Source: Cichorium intybus (Eukaryota; Streptophyta; Magnoliopsida; Asterales; Asteraceae). Taken from it: 64,000 nt of DNA. The notes under the pieces are model-generated. The model was given only the letters and a program-made list of their open reading frames with translations. It made no database searches and had not been told where the DNA came from. The first letter of the stretch is position 1, and every line of letters begins with the position of its first letter. This document shows positions 14,708-26,615 of this stretch, piece by piece. Location of the stretch: assembly GCA_023525715.1 (NCBI GenBank), contig CM042015.1, positions 84,279,250-84,343,249 of the forward strand, read 5' to 3'. A program made the position numbers and the translations under genes.

Positions 14708-17282
14708 TGTAACGCCAAGACATGTTTTATTATATAAGTATAATAAAAGGGTAAAAAGGTCATTTTACCTTGGAAGGGTAAATTGGTCTTTTGGATAGAA
14801 AAGTATTTGGTTTGAAATAATATTTTGAGTTTTGGACTTAAAATGTTATAAAAACAGATTTTGGGTCGTTTTACCGCAAAAGGGTATTTTGGTCATTTGA
14901 CCGCGTGAAAGACCAAATATGAAAAATATTGTTGGTTGTGGCAAATGTATAAAGAATGAAAGTTTTATTGTAATAAAACTTGATTATTGTGGTCAAAGTG
15001 CAAGAAATGGAACTTAAGGACCAAAATTGTAAATTCTGAAAATATAAAATGGAAAAATCCTCTCATTTTTGGCTGAATTTTAAGAGCTTACGGGAGAGGA
15101 TTTTTGGTGTGAAATTCTGCAGAAGTTGGAGGAATTCTTGAAGCTTTGAACTTGGATTTCGATTTCTAGCTTTGGATTGAAGAATTGGAAACTCTAAAGG
15201 TTAGAAATTCAAGTTATAGCTTGGTTATTCTTGATGAGTTTTGTAGCAACTCAAAACTGCATTTGCAGTTATGATTATGTGTTTAAATTGATGTAATGCT
15301 TCCAATAAGTCATGCTTAAAAGGACTTAATCAAAGAATATGGAAGTAGGTTGCCATTATTGATGAAATTGAGAATTTTGCCAAGAACCCTAAATCACGAA
15401 TTTGTGTGATTAAGGTGTTGTTAATGGATAAAAACTTGTTATTAGTCAAAGGTTTTGGTCCAAGAACAATACATAATCATTAAGTCGAGTATTAAGGGCT
15501 TAAAATGAGAAAAATGGGATTTTATAGCATAAAAATCGGAATTTTCTGGCCTGCTGTTCGTCGATCGCGACCCGACCCAAGGGTGGATCGCGACCCGACT
15601 ATGCAGGCGCGGTGCGCCCTTGGCCTGGGCGCGATGCGCCTCCCAGGCAGGGGGTCAGAACTTCTATTTTTCGTTTGGCTTGTCCGTTTTAGCTCAAACT
15701 TGACCCGTAGGTTCGTTATGGTCTGAAAAGTTGGGGTAAATTATTAAATTGAATTTTCGACCCCTCGGGGGGCACTGTAGATCGATTTGAATGCCTCGGT
15801 GAATAGTAAAATTCATAAAAAGTTAGTAAACGGGAAGTTTATTAACTAGGCGTTGTTTATAATGATATTGTATTGAACTCTATTGTATTAGAGTTAATTG
15901 GAATGACTATTAACCTATTATCATTTGGTATATAAATGATTATATAGGTGTGGGACACAATGGTTGTGGTGCACGCAAAGGCAAGAAACAACCGGAATAT
16001 AAATGCAGCTAGCATCCAGGTGAGTAATCTCACTGATATCATATGTGATATATGATGATTGATTTGTTACAGGTTGAAATGGCTTCGAGGGACGAAAATG
16101 ACAAGTGTAAAAATATATGTAAACGACAAGACCAGATAAGCCGTGAGTCATTGCGATGACAAGAACGGAACTGTGAGTCAATAAAATGAAATGACAAGAC
16201 CGGAACCAGCCGTGAGTCAATAAAACTTATATAGACAAGACCGGAACCAGCCGTGAGTCAATAAAACTTATATAGACAAGACCGGAACCAGCCGTGAGTC
16301 TAGGCAACAGCGGGATTTTCCTGTGAGCCACATATTTTAGGCAACAGCGGGATTTTCCTGTGAGCCACATATTTCAGGCAACAGCGGGCTTACCCGTGAG
16401 CCATAATCTATTTGAAGTAGACTGTTAAATCTAGGCAACAGCGGGCTAACCCGTGAGCTATAATTTACAGACTGTTAATAAATGGTGCGGCCACTTGTGG
16501 CTATGATATTGGATGATATATCCAACTGGTGCAGCCTGTATGGCTATGATATTTGGTGCGGCCTTCGGGCTATGATATACATGTTGAAATTGTTTTAATG
16601 TGGCTTGTATAGCAATGACAAATGATGTGACTGATATAGTCCATATGATAAAGTCAGATATGACTAAGAAACAGGGGACAGAAACGATATGGCCTTGATG
16701 GCAAATAGAATTGATATGATCGGTAATGTAAATAACAGATTAGATATGATGAAGTGATTTGATAATCACATGATATGACGTTCCAGTCGGTAAGACTATA
16801 TAGTAGGATGCGAAATCCTAGAATATATGATCAGCCAGTAAGGCTAGTAGTTTGGATTCGATATCCAGACAGATTTATACTGTTGGTCGGAAGAGACAAT
16901 ACAATGGAATTTGAACTGAAAAGAATGATTAGAAAGATATTGTCATATATAGTGAGCTATATATGAATGTATTTCTAATTTGTGTTATTTGCAGATTTGA
17001 TTACTCACTGAGCTTTTTAGCTCACGATAATTGTTATTGTCCCTGCAGGTTAGCATGTTACTGATAGGGGACATGGTAGAGTCCGTGACTTGAAGTGGGA
17101 CTCATAGATGCTGTCAGTAGCAGCCCGGCTTTAAAGGAGATTTGGTATTTTATACCCTCCTTGATACACTTGTACCCGTTTTTATAAAATATACCCCTTT
17201 TTGTAATGGTTTTATGTATTGAAACCTGTATTTTAAATGAAATTTTTCAGGGGTGTTTTTGTTTTAAAAGCCGGGTGTTACA
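14708..17282 (+). mobile_element. solo LTR, long (about 2.58 kb)
   Basis: Starts TGTAACGCC, ends CCGGGTGTTACA, and is flanked by a perfect 5-bp duplication TAAGA (14703-14707 and 17283-17287). No coding interior. It is the same broad family as the blocks at 7017 and 38087: shared termini, a comparable leader (aatggaact...ggaccaaaattg-like), a GC-rich gcgacccgac patch (15560-15650), and a ctcac-rich stretch before the 3' end. A Tekay/Del-type Gypsy origin is inferred. Confidence 0.85.
16105..16575. repeat. three successive minisatellites inside the solo LTR
   Basis: About five copies of a ~41-base unit (gacaagaccggaaccagccg then tgagtca), then about four copies of a ~37-60-base unit (aggcaacagcgggattttcc then tgtgagcc), then three copies of ggtgcggcc...ggctatgatat. 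The first two share a GTGAGYC tail, and many copies can form short GC stems. Confidence 0.85.
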
Positions 17283-17834
17283 TAAGAAATATTAAATTTC
17301 AGAATACTTAGACGCATAAGTTGGATGAAAATGAAGAACAATAGGACTAACCAAATTACACATGTTATGTCATTGATCATTTACCCTGCTCAACTATAGT
17401 AAATAAAACATGGATGCTCTCACCAGTGACCATGCCATTTATGCATATTGTATGGAGAGTAGAAGAAAAATAGGAATCCCAATGAATTTAATGAGAATTT
17501 TGAATAGGAAAGACTTTGCCCTAGACCGACAAAAATGAAGTGATAACTTGTTGGGCAAATCACCTGTTTACAATGCAATCAAAGATCTTCAAAGTTGTGT
17601 AATTTCTAATATGTGCATTGGAATCGATATTAGATGGTACTTTTGGACGATTAATGAAGTTCGATATGGAACTCTTAACTTTAAATTGATGGAATTGGTA
17701 CGTATGATGTAGAAACAATACATGTCTGGACTGATGAAGAAGCAACAATAGCAGTGGCCATCCAACCTGATAAAGTATTGACATCAACAATTATTTTTCC
17801 TGTTTCCAACCATGTACATAGTCGCAGTAGGAAA

Positions 17835-18020
17835 TCAAATTCGATGAAACTCTGAGATGACGGGCCCATTTAATCTATTCGGGCTATCAAATTTCTCTAT
17901 GAAACCTCCATTGCAATCAGGACAATATAAAGATGAATCTTGGAGATGTATTCGAACCCTAATAAATCGATTGCAACTATAACACCAGTGTGATGATGAT
18001 AAAGATCCAATTGTTGACAT
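17835..18020 (-). pseudogene. fragment of an RHC-type E3 ubiquitin ligase (N-terminal zinc ribbon)
   Basis: A 61-residue frame beginning at ATG 18020 contains SSHWCYSCNRFIRV ... LYCPDCNGGFIEKF, the two-CxxC zinc-ribbon that opens RHC1A/RHC2A-like RING ligases. Known full-length proteins continue for 200 or more residues to a C-terminal RING-H2 domain; none is found downstream on this strand (17800-17300) in any frame. It is therefore a truncated relic or captured exon, with no sign that it is expressed. Confidence 0.6.
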
Positions 18021-18125
18021 CTATGAGTCTATAAACCGATCTGAAAGAAAAAAACACTAACCCCAAACCGGTTTACAAGAAATGAGCACCATATACACAT
18101 AAGAAAACCCCCTGGTTATAAAAAG

Positions 18126-18186
18126 TATGGGTGAGCACGATGCAGTTTTTGATAATAACCGCACCGCAAACCGCAAATGCGGTTTT
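18126..18186. mobile_element. end fragment of a hAT-like element
   Basis: Begins tatgggtgagcacgatgcag, followed by aaccgcaccgcaaaccgcaa, a pattern typical of hAT-type non-autonomous ends in plants. It is cut off where Copia sequence begins. Confidence 0.4.
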
Positions 18187-20285
18187 TCTTACAAAATAAG
18201 AAGGTTGCCAAAACAATTGTCCCTACTAAGAAGGTTGCCAAAACACCTCACAAAATGTGGACAGGGAAAGTTCCCTCGTTGGCACATATCAAAGTCTGGA
18301 GTTGTGATGCTTTCGTAAGACGAGAGACTCACGACAAACTAGCAGCTAGAAGTGAGAGGTGTATTTTCATTGGTTACCCAAAACAGTCTTTTGGATATTT
18401 GTTCTACAGACCAAGCGAGGACTTGTTCTTTGTAGCATGACGATGAGTCTTTCGTGAGAGAGAGCTCATATTCAAAGAGGACAGTGGGAGTACCATTGAC
18501 CTTGAAGAAATTCAAGAGTCAACCAATGAACGAAACCTTAGAAGATACTAGCACTCAACTAGAGGAAGAAGTTCTTGTTGAACCAGTAAACACATCATTA
18601 CCTCTTAGACGTTCCAGTAGAGTTAGCATGCCACCTGAGTTTTATGGTTTCCATATTACTACAGATGGTGACACGTTTGTCAATGATAGAACACTAGTAA
18701 ATTTGGATGAGCCAGCTAGCTACAAGGAAGCAATGGCAGGCCCTGAGGCTGCTAAATAGAAAAAGGCAATGGATAGCAAGATCAAGTCCATGTATGACAA
18801 TCAAGTTTGGAACTTGGTTGATAATGTTCCAGGTCGAAAGACAGTTGGGTGCAAATGGATCTTCAAGAAGAAGACCGACATGGATGGAAAGGTACACACT
18901 TTCAAGGCTAAGATGGTTGCGAAATGTTTCACTCAAACCCCTGGGGTTGACTATGATGAGACCTTCTCACCAGTATCTAAGATCAAGTCTATTAGGATAA
19001 TGCTAGCCATAGCTGCATTTCATGATTATGAAATTTGGCAGATGGATGTCAAGACCGCTTTCCTAAAAGGGAAGCTGGCTGAGGATGTTTACTTGAATCA
19101 GCCAGAGGGTTTTGTAGATGCAAAGTTTCCCAATAGAGTATGTAAGCTTGAGAAATCAATATACGGATTGAAACAAGCTTCTCACAGCTGGAATCTCTGC
19201 TTTCATGAGAAAGTCAAAGAGTTTGGTTTCTCTAGGAGCGAAGATGAGTCCTGTGTATATATCAAGGTTAGGGGGAGTATAGTGACTTTTCTGGTGCTAT
19301 ATGTCGATGACATATTGCTTATGGGAAATGACATTCCAACCTTGCAAGAAGTTAAATCTTGGCTTGGTAAGTGTTTTGCCATGAAAGACCTTGGAGAAGC
19401 AGCCTATATTCTCGGGATAAGAATATTGAGAGATAGAAAGAAGAGACTAATTGGACTTAGTCAAAGTACATACTTGGATAAGGTACTAAAGATGTTTAGT
19501 ATGGAAAACTCCAAGAAAGGAGAGCTACCTATCCAGAGCAACACAAAATTGAGTAAGACTCAAAGCCCGAGTACAGATGAGGAGATTGATGACATGAGTC
19601 GGGTACCTTACGCTTCGGTTGTGGGGTTGATCATGTACGCTATGACATGTACTCGCCCTGATGTGTCCTTTGCTTTGAGCATGGTCAGTCGCTATCCGGA
19701 AAATCCTGGAAGAGCTCATTAGACAGCGGTTAAGAACACTCTCAAGTATCTACGGAGGACGAAGGATATGCTTCTGGTCCTTGGTGGCAGTGATACGTTG
19801 AGAGTTAGTGGGTACAGTGATGCCAGCTTCCAGACAGATAAAGACAACTTTCGGTCTCAGTCGGGCTGGGTATTTCTGTTAAATAGTGGAGCGGTTACTT
19901 GGAAGAGTTCCAAACAGGAAACGGTGGCTGATTCAACTTGTGAATCAGAGTACATAGCGGCAAGTGAAGCATCAAAGGAGGCGGCTTGGCTGAATAACTT
20001 CATCGGTGACCTTGGTATAATCCCCGAGTATTCAGGTGCCAATGGAACTATTCTGCGATAATGAATGAGCGGTAGCCCTAACTAATGAACCGAGAGATCA
20101 TGGAAAGTCTAGACACATCGACAGGAGTACCATTACATCAGACATAGAGTAGAAGAAGGTCACCCCATCGTGAAGTGGGTATCATCTGAGGATAATCATA
20201 TAGATCCTTTGACGAAGGCTCTGAGTAGGGTTAAGCACAGTCAGCATGCTAAGAGCATTGGTCTGAGAGATAATATTAGTTTTGT
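18187..20285 (+). pseudogene. Ty1/Copia polyprotein remnant (integrase end, reverse transcriptase, RNase H)
   Basis: A 5'-truncated Copia pol. In order: end of integrase (KMWTGKVPSLAHIKVWSCDA at about 18258), linker, reverse transcriptase (about 18769-19500) with an intact YVDD at 19300-19311, and RNase H (about 19800-20250) ending in a HIDPLTKAL-like tail. It is broken by in-frame stops at about 18757, 19720 and 20059, with a frame change near 18440. Gag, protease and the integrase core are missing, and no clear LTR pair was found. A short duplication (aagaaggttgccaaaac) lies at its left edge. Not functional. Confidence 0.88.
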
Positions 20286-20549
20286 AATTAGATAGTTATT
20301 TCGAAACTTGTAGCAAAGTAAATGTAATTGACCGAGTAAACTTGTATTAAAATTACGTACCATTTCATTATTTCAATTTATACTAATGACCGAGTAAACA
20401 TTTGTTTCAATACAAATAATTAATTATGTTTATTAAGACAAAATAATGTAATTGTTCATTTTAACTAAATGTTTCAAATCGTCTGAACATTAGAGGAGGA
20501 CCTATATAGGTGCCTGGGTAACCCGTGGTGTTGTTATATACACTCTGGT

Positions 20550-21376
20550 CTAGGTAACCGTACTCTAATAACCTAAGATTCCTTAATTATCCTATTATTA
20601 TATAATGCTTGTTTTTTTTCAATTAATCTTTTGTCAATTAATCATTACAGTAACTTTAAAAATAATATATTATTATTTAAATATTTTATTTCAAACTCAT
20701 TATTTTTTCCAATTAAAATATTTTAATTATTTAAAATAGAATAAATATATTTGAAAATAATCATCATCAATTTCATGTATTTCTTAATTCGTAATCCAAC
20801 ATAACAAAACGTGAGGCAAAATTTTATAACTAATCCTCGATGAACCTTCGGTTAAGAAAAATGCATGTAGAAACCCAAAAGTGAAGTGTCCTACATCAAA
20901 GTCAATCTACTAAAAATTCGTTTATAAGTATAGATGATTAGTTGTTACAAAATTTTGTCTCATATTTTGTTATGTTGAATTAAAAGTTAAGAAATACATG
21001 AAGTTGATGATGATTATTTCCAAATATATTTATACTAATCATTAAAATATTAATTGGTTAAAAAATGAGTTTGAAATAAAATATTTAAATTTTTTTTAGA
21101 ACGGCAAATCTATCCTACTCCTACTCCTAAAATACTCATTGTTATGTTAGTGTCAATGTTTGAACACATGACCTCCTTGTTAGTATATCACATTGTTAGC
21201 CAAGTGGGCTAGCCTCAATGAAAGTAATAATTAGTTTTAAATAATAATATATTAGTTTTAAAGTTAGTGTAATAATTAATTGACAAAATAATTGTAAAAA
21301 AAAATAAAGCAATCATTATATAATAATAGGGTAATTAAAGAATCCTAGGTAGTTAATGAATCATAAGTAACTAACG
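20550..21376. mobile_element. fold-back (long inverted repeat) element
   Basis: A left arm (about 20550-20835) is nearly the reverse complement of a right arm (about 20936-21376, minus a 152-base insertion), with a loop of about 100 bases. Examples: left ttatttcaaactcatt pairs with right aatgagtttgaaataa, and left cctattattatataatg pairs with right cattatataataatagg. Arms are about 285 bases. Outer borders are approximate and no target duplication is resolved. Such hairpins can be small-RNA sources; that is speculative here. Confidence 0.8.
21091..21235 (-). mobile_element. tRNA-derived SINE nested in the fold-back element
   Basis: On the - strand it shows an A-box-like TAGCCCACTTGG and a B-box-like GTCATGTGTTCAAAC, and ends in an A-rich tail (poly-T on +, 21091-21097). 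It is flanked by TTTAAAT at 21084-21090 and 21236-21242. Removing 21091-21235 plus one TTTAAAT restores pairing with the opposite arm, which confirms the insertion. Confidence 0.8.
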
Positions 21377-22541
21377 ATCTTGAAAATATAAATCGACTGA
21401 AAAGTAGTCAAAAAATAGACTAGAGTATAGAAAAAAAACTCTTCCGAAAAAGAGAAATATTTTGAATTTTTTTATTAATACGTGCTACTATTCAAGAATA
21501 ATTGGGCTTTTAAGTCCAAAATTAAAAGTCCAAAATGAAAACTTAATAGCTCAATTCCGATGCCCAATTTATATAAATGTAAAAAACTTAGTCCAAATCC
21601 AATTTAAATTAATGAATTTGAACTTTGGGTTTGGGCAATTGGGCTGGATACGTTCAATTGGCAATGAGTGTGATACGTATGACGCGATTGAGACATCGAG
21701 ATCGAGCAACGTCAGCGAGGAAAACAGATGGCTCTGCCCCTGCCCTGGATTTTTAATAAATTTACATGTTGGTTCTTTTTTCTTTTGCGATCTAAATATG
21801 TAGACTAATAATCCATTCATGTTAATATAAAATTGCTATATTTTCTATTCTTTTGAACGACAAAACTTTATATAAAATCAGAAATAAGCAATAAGCTAGA
21901 TAAAAAGTACAAGAAACCGAAACAAGTTAAAAGCCACCAATTTGACCGATCACTGGTTTTCCAACACACAAATTCAATTCGTTGAATATAAAAAAGAATT
22001 GCTCATCTGTTCTAGATACATATGTCAAGTCGTTGAAGTTTAAATATAGCTTTTGGAGTACAATTTGCCACGTCGAATAATCATTAATCAATGTTTTGAA
22101 TGGGACACAAATCTGTTTCGTTTCACACCAGTATTTTCAAACACAAGTTTAAAGAACGGTCTTCGGAGCACTTCTTAGTTTTCAATACACAATATCCATG
22201 ACAAAGCATAACCATGCTTCACAATTTTCAATATAGCTTAATAATAACCCATCTAAATGTTTGCCATTTACGTATCTTTGTATGAAGTACTTTATGTTTT
22301 CCAAAATATTTTCAAAATAAATCAACAATAATTTTGAGTTTTTTTTATGGAGCTTTTGACATATAAGTGTTTAAGTTTACTAAATTTTGTCGACTTAATC
22401 ATTTATACGATTTCTTATTAAATTAAGTTTAATATTTGCATAAAAAATTTACTTTTGTCATTGTTACATGCTATAACAAGTTTTCACGATACCATAATAT
22501 AAAATTCACAAATAAAAACCCTTAAGTTTTTATTTTTTTAC

Positions 22542-22548
<7 letters not shown>
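21377..22548. other. non-coding interval, AT-rich
   Basis: No gene, tandem array or transposon end that I can support. Confidence 0.4.

Positions 22549-22631
<83 letters not shown>
22549..22631. repeat. (AT)n microsatellite
   Basis: Uninterrupted AT repeat directly followed by a gtggtgagatcaacatagaa element end. Confidence 0.95.
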
Positions 22632-22634
<3 letters not shown>

Positions 22635-23850
22635 GTGAGATCAACATAGAACCAAAATTAGGCATAGAACCATAGAACCATCTTTATAACCATTGGATTA
22701 TTGCATCATTGGATTAGATTAAAAAGGATGTAACAAAAATACCATGCACCTTATATAGAGAATCACTTCCAACCAAGGGCATAATGGTCCAAATTAACAT
22801 CCATATCCACATTTGTATAACTAAACATATTGAATTAAATGAAATTCTGTCTCGAGATTACATGATCAAAAATTACGCAAAACAAATCACAATGAAGACT
22901 AGAAACCGATCTAATTGAAGAAATCGATCAATTTCAATTGAATCAATTGAATAAATGGATTCTACTAATGATTCGAGAACAACAATTGAAAACAACAGCA
23001 ATGATACTAAAGTTACTGTAATTCTTCTTCTTAGGGTTTATTTTTCTTATGGAATCATAAGATTTGTAAACTCCATTTACCTTTGTTTAAAATTAGTCGT
23101 TTCAATCATAAAAATATACATTGAAATACCATTATGTTTATGGATTTACATTCAAAATTGGTTTTGGATAGGTTTGTTATAATGTTACGTTGTGTTCTAT
23201 GTTCTCGTATTTTCACCAATGAACACATGTTCATCAATGAACATATGCTCATCAATAAACATAAAATTATTCTCGTATTATGTATCGCATCCATGAACGC
23301 AATTTTTATATTCATCAATGAACATAGAATGATCGTATACAGGTTACGTTCATATATGACGTTGTATTCTATGTTCTAGTAATTTCATCAATGAACATAT
23401 GTTCATCAATGAACAAATGCTCATAAGTTATTTCATCAGGTATGTATAAAAGCTTATCCCTAGATTACAAATCGTGACTGTGTGGTTTTTGGTGGAAGAA
23501 ATTGATTCCAGAAATCAATTTGATTACGTCGTTTAAAGAAATTAAAAACATCTCGTCCTAGTTTCCTGGTTTACTCTGTTTACGTCTTATTCCTTCCTCG
23601 ATGAGAGATCAAACCGCGAACCAGATCGTATTACCATCAAGCTAATGCAATTTATCGATTGAATAAATGAGGTCGTATTTCATACCAATTTCATACCAGG
23701 TTAGTTGTTCCGAATACGTAACTATGATGGCGCTAATTTTTGGGGCTTTTGATTAATTGGACCATCTTACCCTTTTTCCCCTCAATCTAATCTCAGGGTC
23801 AGAAATGTACTCAATGAATATGGCTAACAACATAAGAAGTTCTAAAAGAG
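22632..23850. mobile_element. element of the (AT)n-gatcaacatagaacc type, MULE-like
   Basis: Starts next to the AT array with gtggtgagatcaacatagaa and repeated catagaacc, resembling the start of the element at 61689 (gagaggatcaacataaaacc). Its right part holds sequence complementary to the left (left cataatggtccaaatta, right taattggaccatctta), so it has inverted ends, but the outermost right end is missing or diverged. No coding region seen. The right border is approximate. Confidence 0.5.
23208..23430. repeat. palindromic tandem repeat (ATGAACATATGTTCAT units)
   Basis: Several copies of atgaacayatgttcatcaat are dispersed over 220 bases. The core TGAACATATGTTCA is a perfect palindrome. The same unit reappears at 63950-64000. 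Confidence 0.85.
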
Positions 23851-24181
23851 CTCATATACTAAAAATTGAAGACTCCAAACATTGAAAAGAAAGAACGGCA
23901 AATTATCTAAAACAAAAGTGTAGATATATCTGTAATTGAAGGTCCTCATATTCCAGTTTGACAATTATGGTGATACAATAGCGCAAATCCTTGTTGTTGC
24001 TGAAAAAGCTATTCAAGGAATCCACATTACTCAAAATATTGAGTAGAGTTTGTCGATAAAGTCTACATTAAGCTCATCTACGGAGTCCCACAATATCTCT
24101 TTGATCACATTAAACTTTGCAATTCGGCTAATTTTGTCTAGTTAACGTTGGAAACGTTGTTTGAAGGAACTAAAAATCTTA
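23851..24181. other. non-coding spacer before the Helitron
   Basis: No gene or repeat structure seen. Confidence 0.4.
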
Positions 24182-24879
24182 ATCTACATATTAATAAAGG
24201 AAGCAATTTGATGCACGTGGCATTTTTCTACATCTTTTATTTAACACGTGGCACCCTAATATGCATTCTTAGTCTTTTTTTCCCGCCTAAAAAACCAATC
24301 CTCCATCGTGTCCCCTGATTTCCGTTCAATCAAATCCACAAAATCAGGGTATTCAATTTGAAACCCCTAATATTTCGCCCTTTCCTTATTAATTGCAGTT
24401 GCGGTTCCTTCGATTCTTTTAAAACTCTTAAACATATATCACCTCTTCAATTGCCTTGCTCCCAATCGTAGAGTAAGGGCTGCTGCTTCCAATTGACGTT
24501 TAGTGTTTTCGTTTTACCACTGCCATCAATGAAATTATCGATCTCTCTATCATCCTATTCATTGCTTTGCTTTACAAGACTCTTATCTCTCGGATTATCA
24601 AGATAGCCTCCTTCCAGATTATGCTTCCTGGAAGTGGATTTAAGCTGCTACCAAATCGCAAATGACACGAATTCAAATTTTAAATTGCAGTGTTTTAATC
24701 CTCCAGATTCAACAATCGAACCCTAACACGAAAAAACCATCATCTTCGTCTGATGAATATCATCAGTTCTGTGATTACGCATATTGCTAAGGTAAACGCA
24801 CGCCAAGTGTTTGCTGTTATTCTTTCTTCCATTCTAGAATCTATAGTATGAACCTATTTACTAAAAAAAATTTTATCAG

Positions 24880-24975
24880 GCTATAACCGGGATTGCTTTG
24901 TCATCTGGATCAAACAAGTTTTTTTGTGGCAGTAAAGACAAATCTTTACGTGTTTGGGATTGTAATAGTGGAGAG
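24880..24975 (+). pseudogene. captured exon of a ZFWD-type CCCH/WD40-repeat gene
   Basis: A 96-base exon, bounded by ttatcag| and |gtttgt, reads through a WD40 blade containing GIALSSGSNKFFCGSKDKSL and RVWDCNSGE. This is close to the repeats of plant ZFWD proteins, which carry CCCH fingers followed by WD40 repeats. Splice sites look intact. No further blades or CCCH fingers were found nearby, so it is a single captured fragment inside the Helitron. Confidence 0.65.
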
Positions 24976-26483
24976 GTTTGTTTGATTATCTTGAATCTTT
25001 TTCCCTTTATGAAAAGACACTTACCATGATATTTATTTATGCTATCTTTCGTTTATGATGTTTTTACCCTTTTTTTCTCTCTTAAACTTATTTTTTTAAA
25101 ATCTTACAGTCTCCGGCTCTCATTCTTGTAGAACAGTTTTTGACCATTTAATGAATTGAATTCCAATTCGAGTGGTTGGGGTTTATCTGTGGATGTTTTG
25201 GGATATATAGATGTTTACGGTAGGTAACGTTACCAGAGTGTAACTGAAAGTATCATTTGTATTATATAATATAGATTTTGGTTTCTAACCTTTGACGTAT
25301 ATGGACCGTTTAGATCATCGAATCATTGTCGGAGCTAATCGGGACTTGGAATCAACACCATGTCCAGGTAAGTTATTGTACTAATTTAACTCGGTACACA
25401 TTAAAAGTGTGATTTCTACATCACATGTACATGATTGATAAGGTATATCCCTAATAATAACAATGTATTTATATTTCATTAGCCGTCATAGCAACGTACT
25501 AACACTCTTTTCACAAACTTTAGCAATATATAGCCAAAACTTTTAAAATATTAGTTATATTTCATCCATAAAAACAAAGTACTTATGTTGTCTTTACACA
25601 TAATAGCAATATACTTAGAATTTGATACCCATAATAGCAACGTAGTTACATTCTTAATCAAGAATAACAAACTTATAAGCCTTATGCGTTTGTGGACTGT
25701 GGTGCCATTTTCATGGTTATGTTCAGAGGACCGGTACCTGTCACATAATGAAATTAGTGCAAAAGGTCAACTAGAGCCAGCTGGATAGTTATTGTCTATT
25801 TTTATTGGTTTTGGGTTTGACAACTAGCACCTTGGTGTCCTGTGTTTGATCGGAATTCAGGTATTCAAACATGTATATTAGTAATAATTAGTTACATTTT
25901 GTCATTATTTTTTTATTTGATTTTTTTCTTTAAGTGCTTATGAAGTTGGATTTTGTGTTGAGAAAACAATTCAGGCTCCAGTTTTGCCTAGGTATCCTGC
26001 AAGCTTATCGGTTACACTATATTCTTATCTTTTGGTGTTATGTTTATGGTATCAACTGCATTCTTCATGAACAATGAGTCATCATATTGGAGTTTGACTA
26101 AATCTGAGTTTTGGGCAGTGCTTTATGCTGTAAGCATCTTTTTATATTTCCCATTTTTTCAAGGCTGCAACTTTTCATTTTTAACTATTGGTTGTGTTCT
26201 ATATGAAGCATGTCCAAGTGTAAATGTTTGAAAGATTATAAGACTAAATTTGATTATTTATAAATAGATGGAAAAAGCATTGAGAAAGTTAAATTTTGGT
26301 AAAGCTTTAGGGCATGTATGGATTTATAGTTGAAAAAAGGCTTTCTAAGCAACAAAAGATGGTTGCATCTCTCTAATCAAATAGTTACCGGTGGCTTAGA
26401 GTTCCTAAAGATAGTAGATGATAACACAGAAAGAATGACTTAGATTTAGGGTTACCTATCCATTCCTTTTTACTTTAAAATTG

Positions 26484-26615
26484 ATGGCATCAGGCCCTAA
26501 AAAAATGGCTGATGGAGAAAAGGACTTGCCACGTGATGCCAAGATTGTGAAGACATTGCTAAAGTCAATGGGGGATGACCACTATGAACCGCGTGTACTT
26601 CAACAGTTTCTATAG
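26484..26615 (+). pseudogene. TAF9: captured 5' fragment of TAF9 (TFIID subunit 9)
   Basis: ATG 26484 opens 43 codons: a short leader, then ADGEKDLPRDAKIVKTLLKS and MGDDHYEPRVLQQFL, ending at TAG 26613-26615. This is the start of the histone-fold of TAF9 (plant proteins run PRDAKIVK.LLKSMG..DYEPRV.QFLE). The rest of the histone fold and the C-terminal region of the roughly 180-residue protein are absent. TAF9 is a general transcription factor subunit of TFIID and SAGA. Here it is a truncated copy in a Helitron and would not make a working subunit. Whether it is transcribed cannot be told from sequence. Confidence 0.8.

Noticed and set aside
16105..16575. CRISPR-like array
   Set aside because: Repeats are imperfect with no unique spacers of constant length, and this is a plant solo LTR.
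21150..21218. Possible tRNA gene on the - strand
   Set aside because: Degenerate boxes only; it is the head of a SINE nested in a fold-back element.
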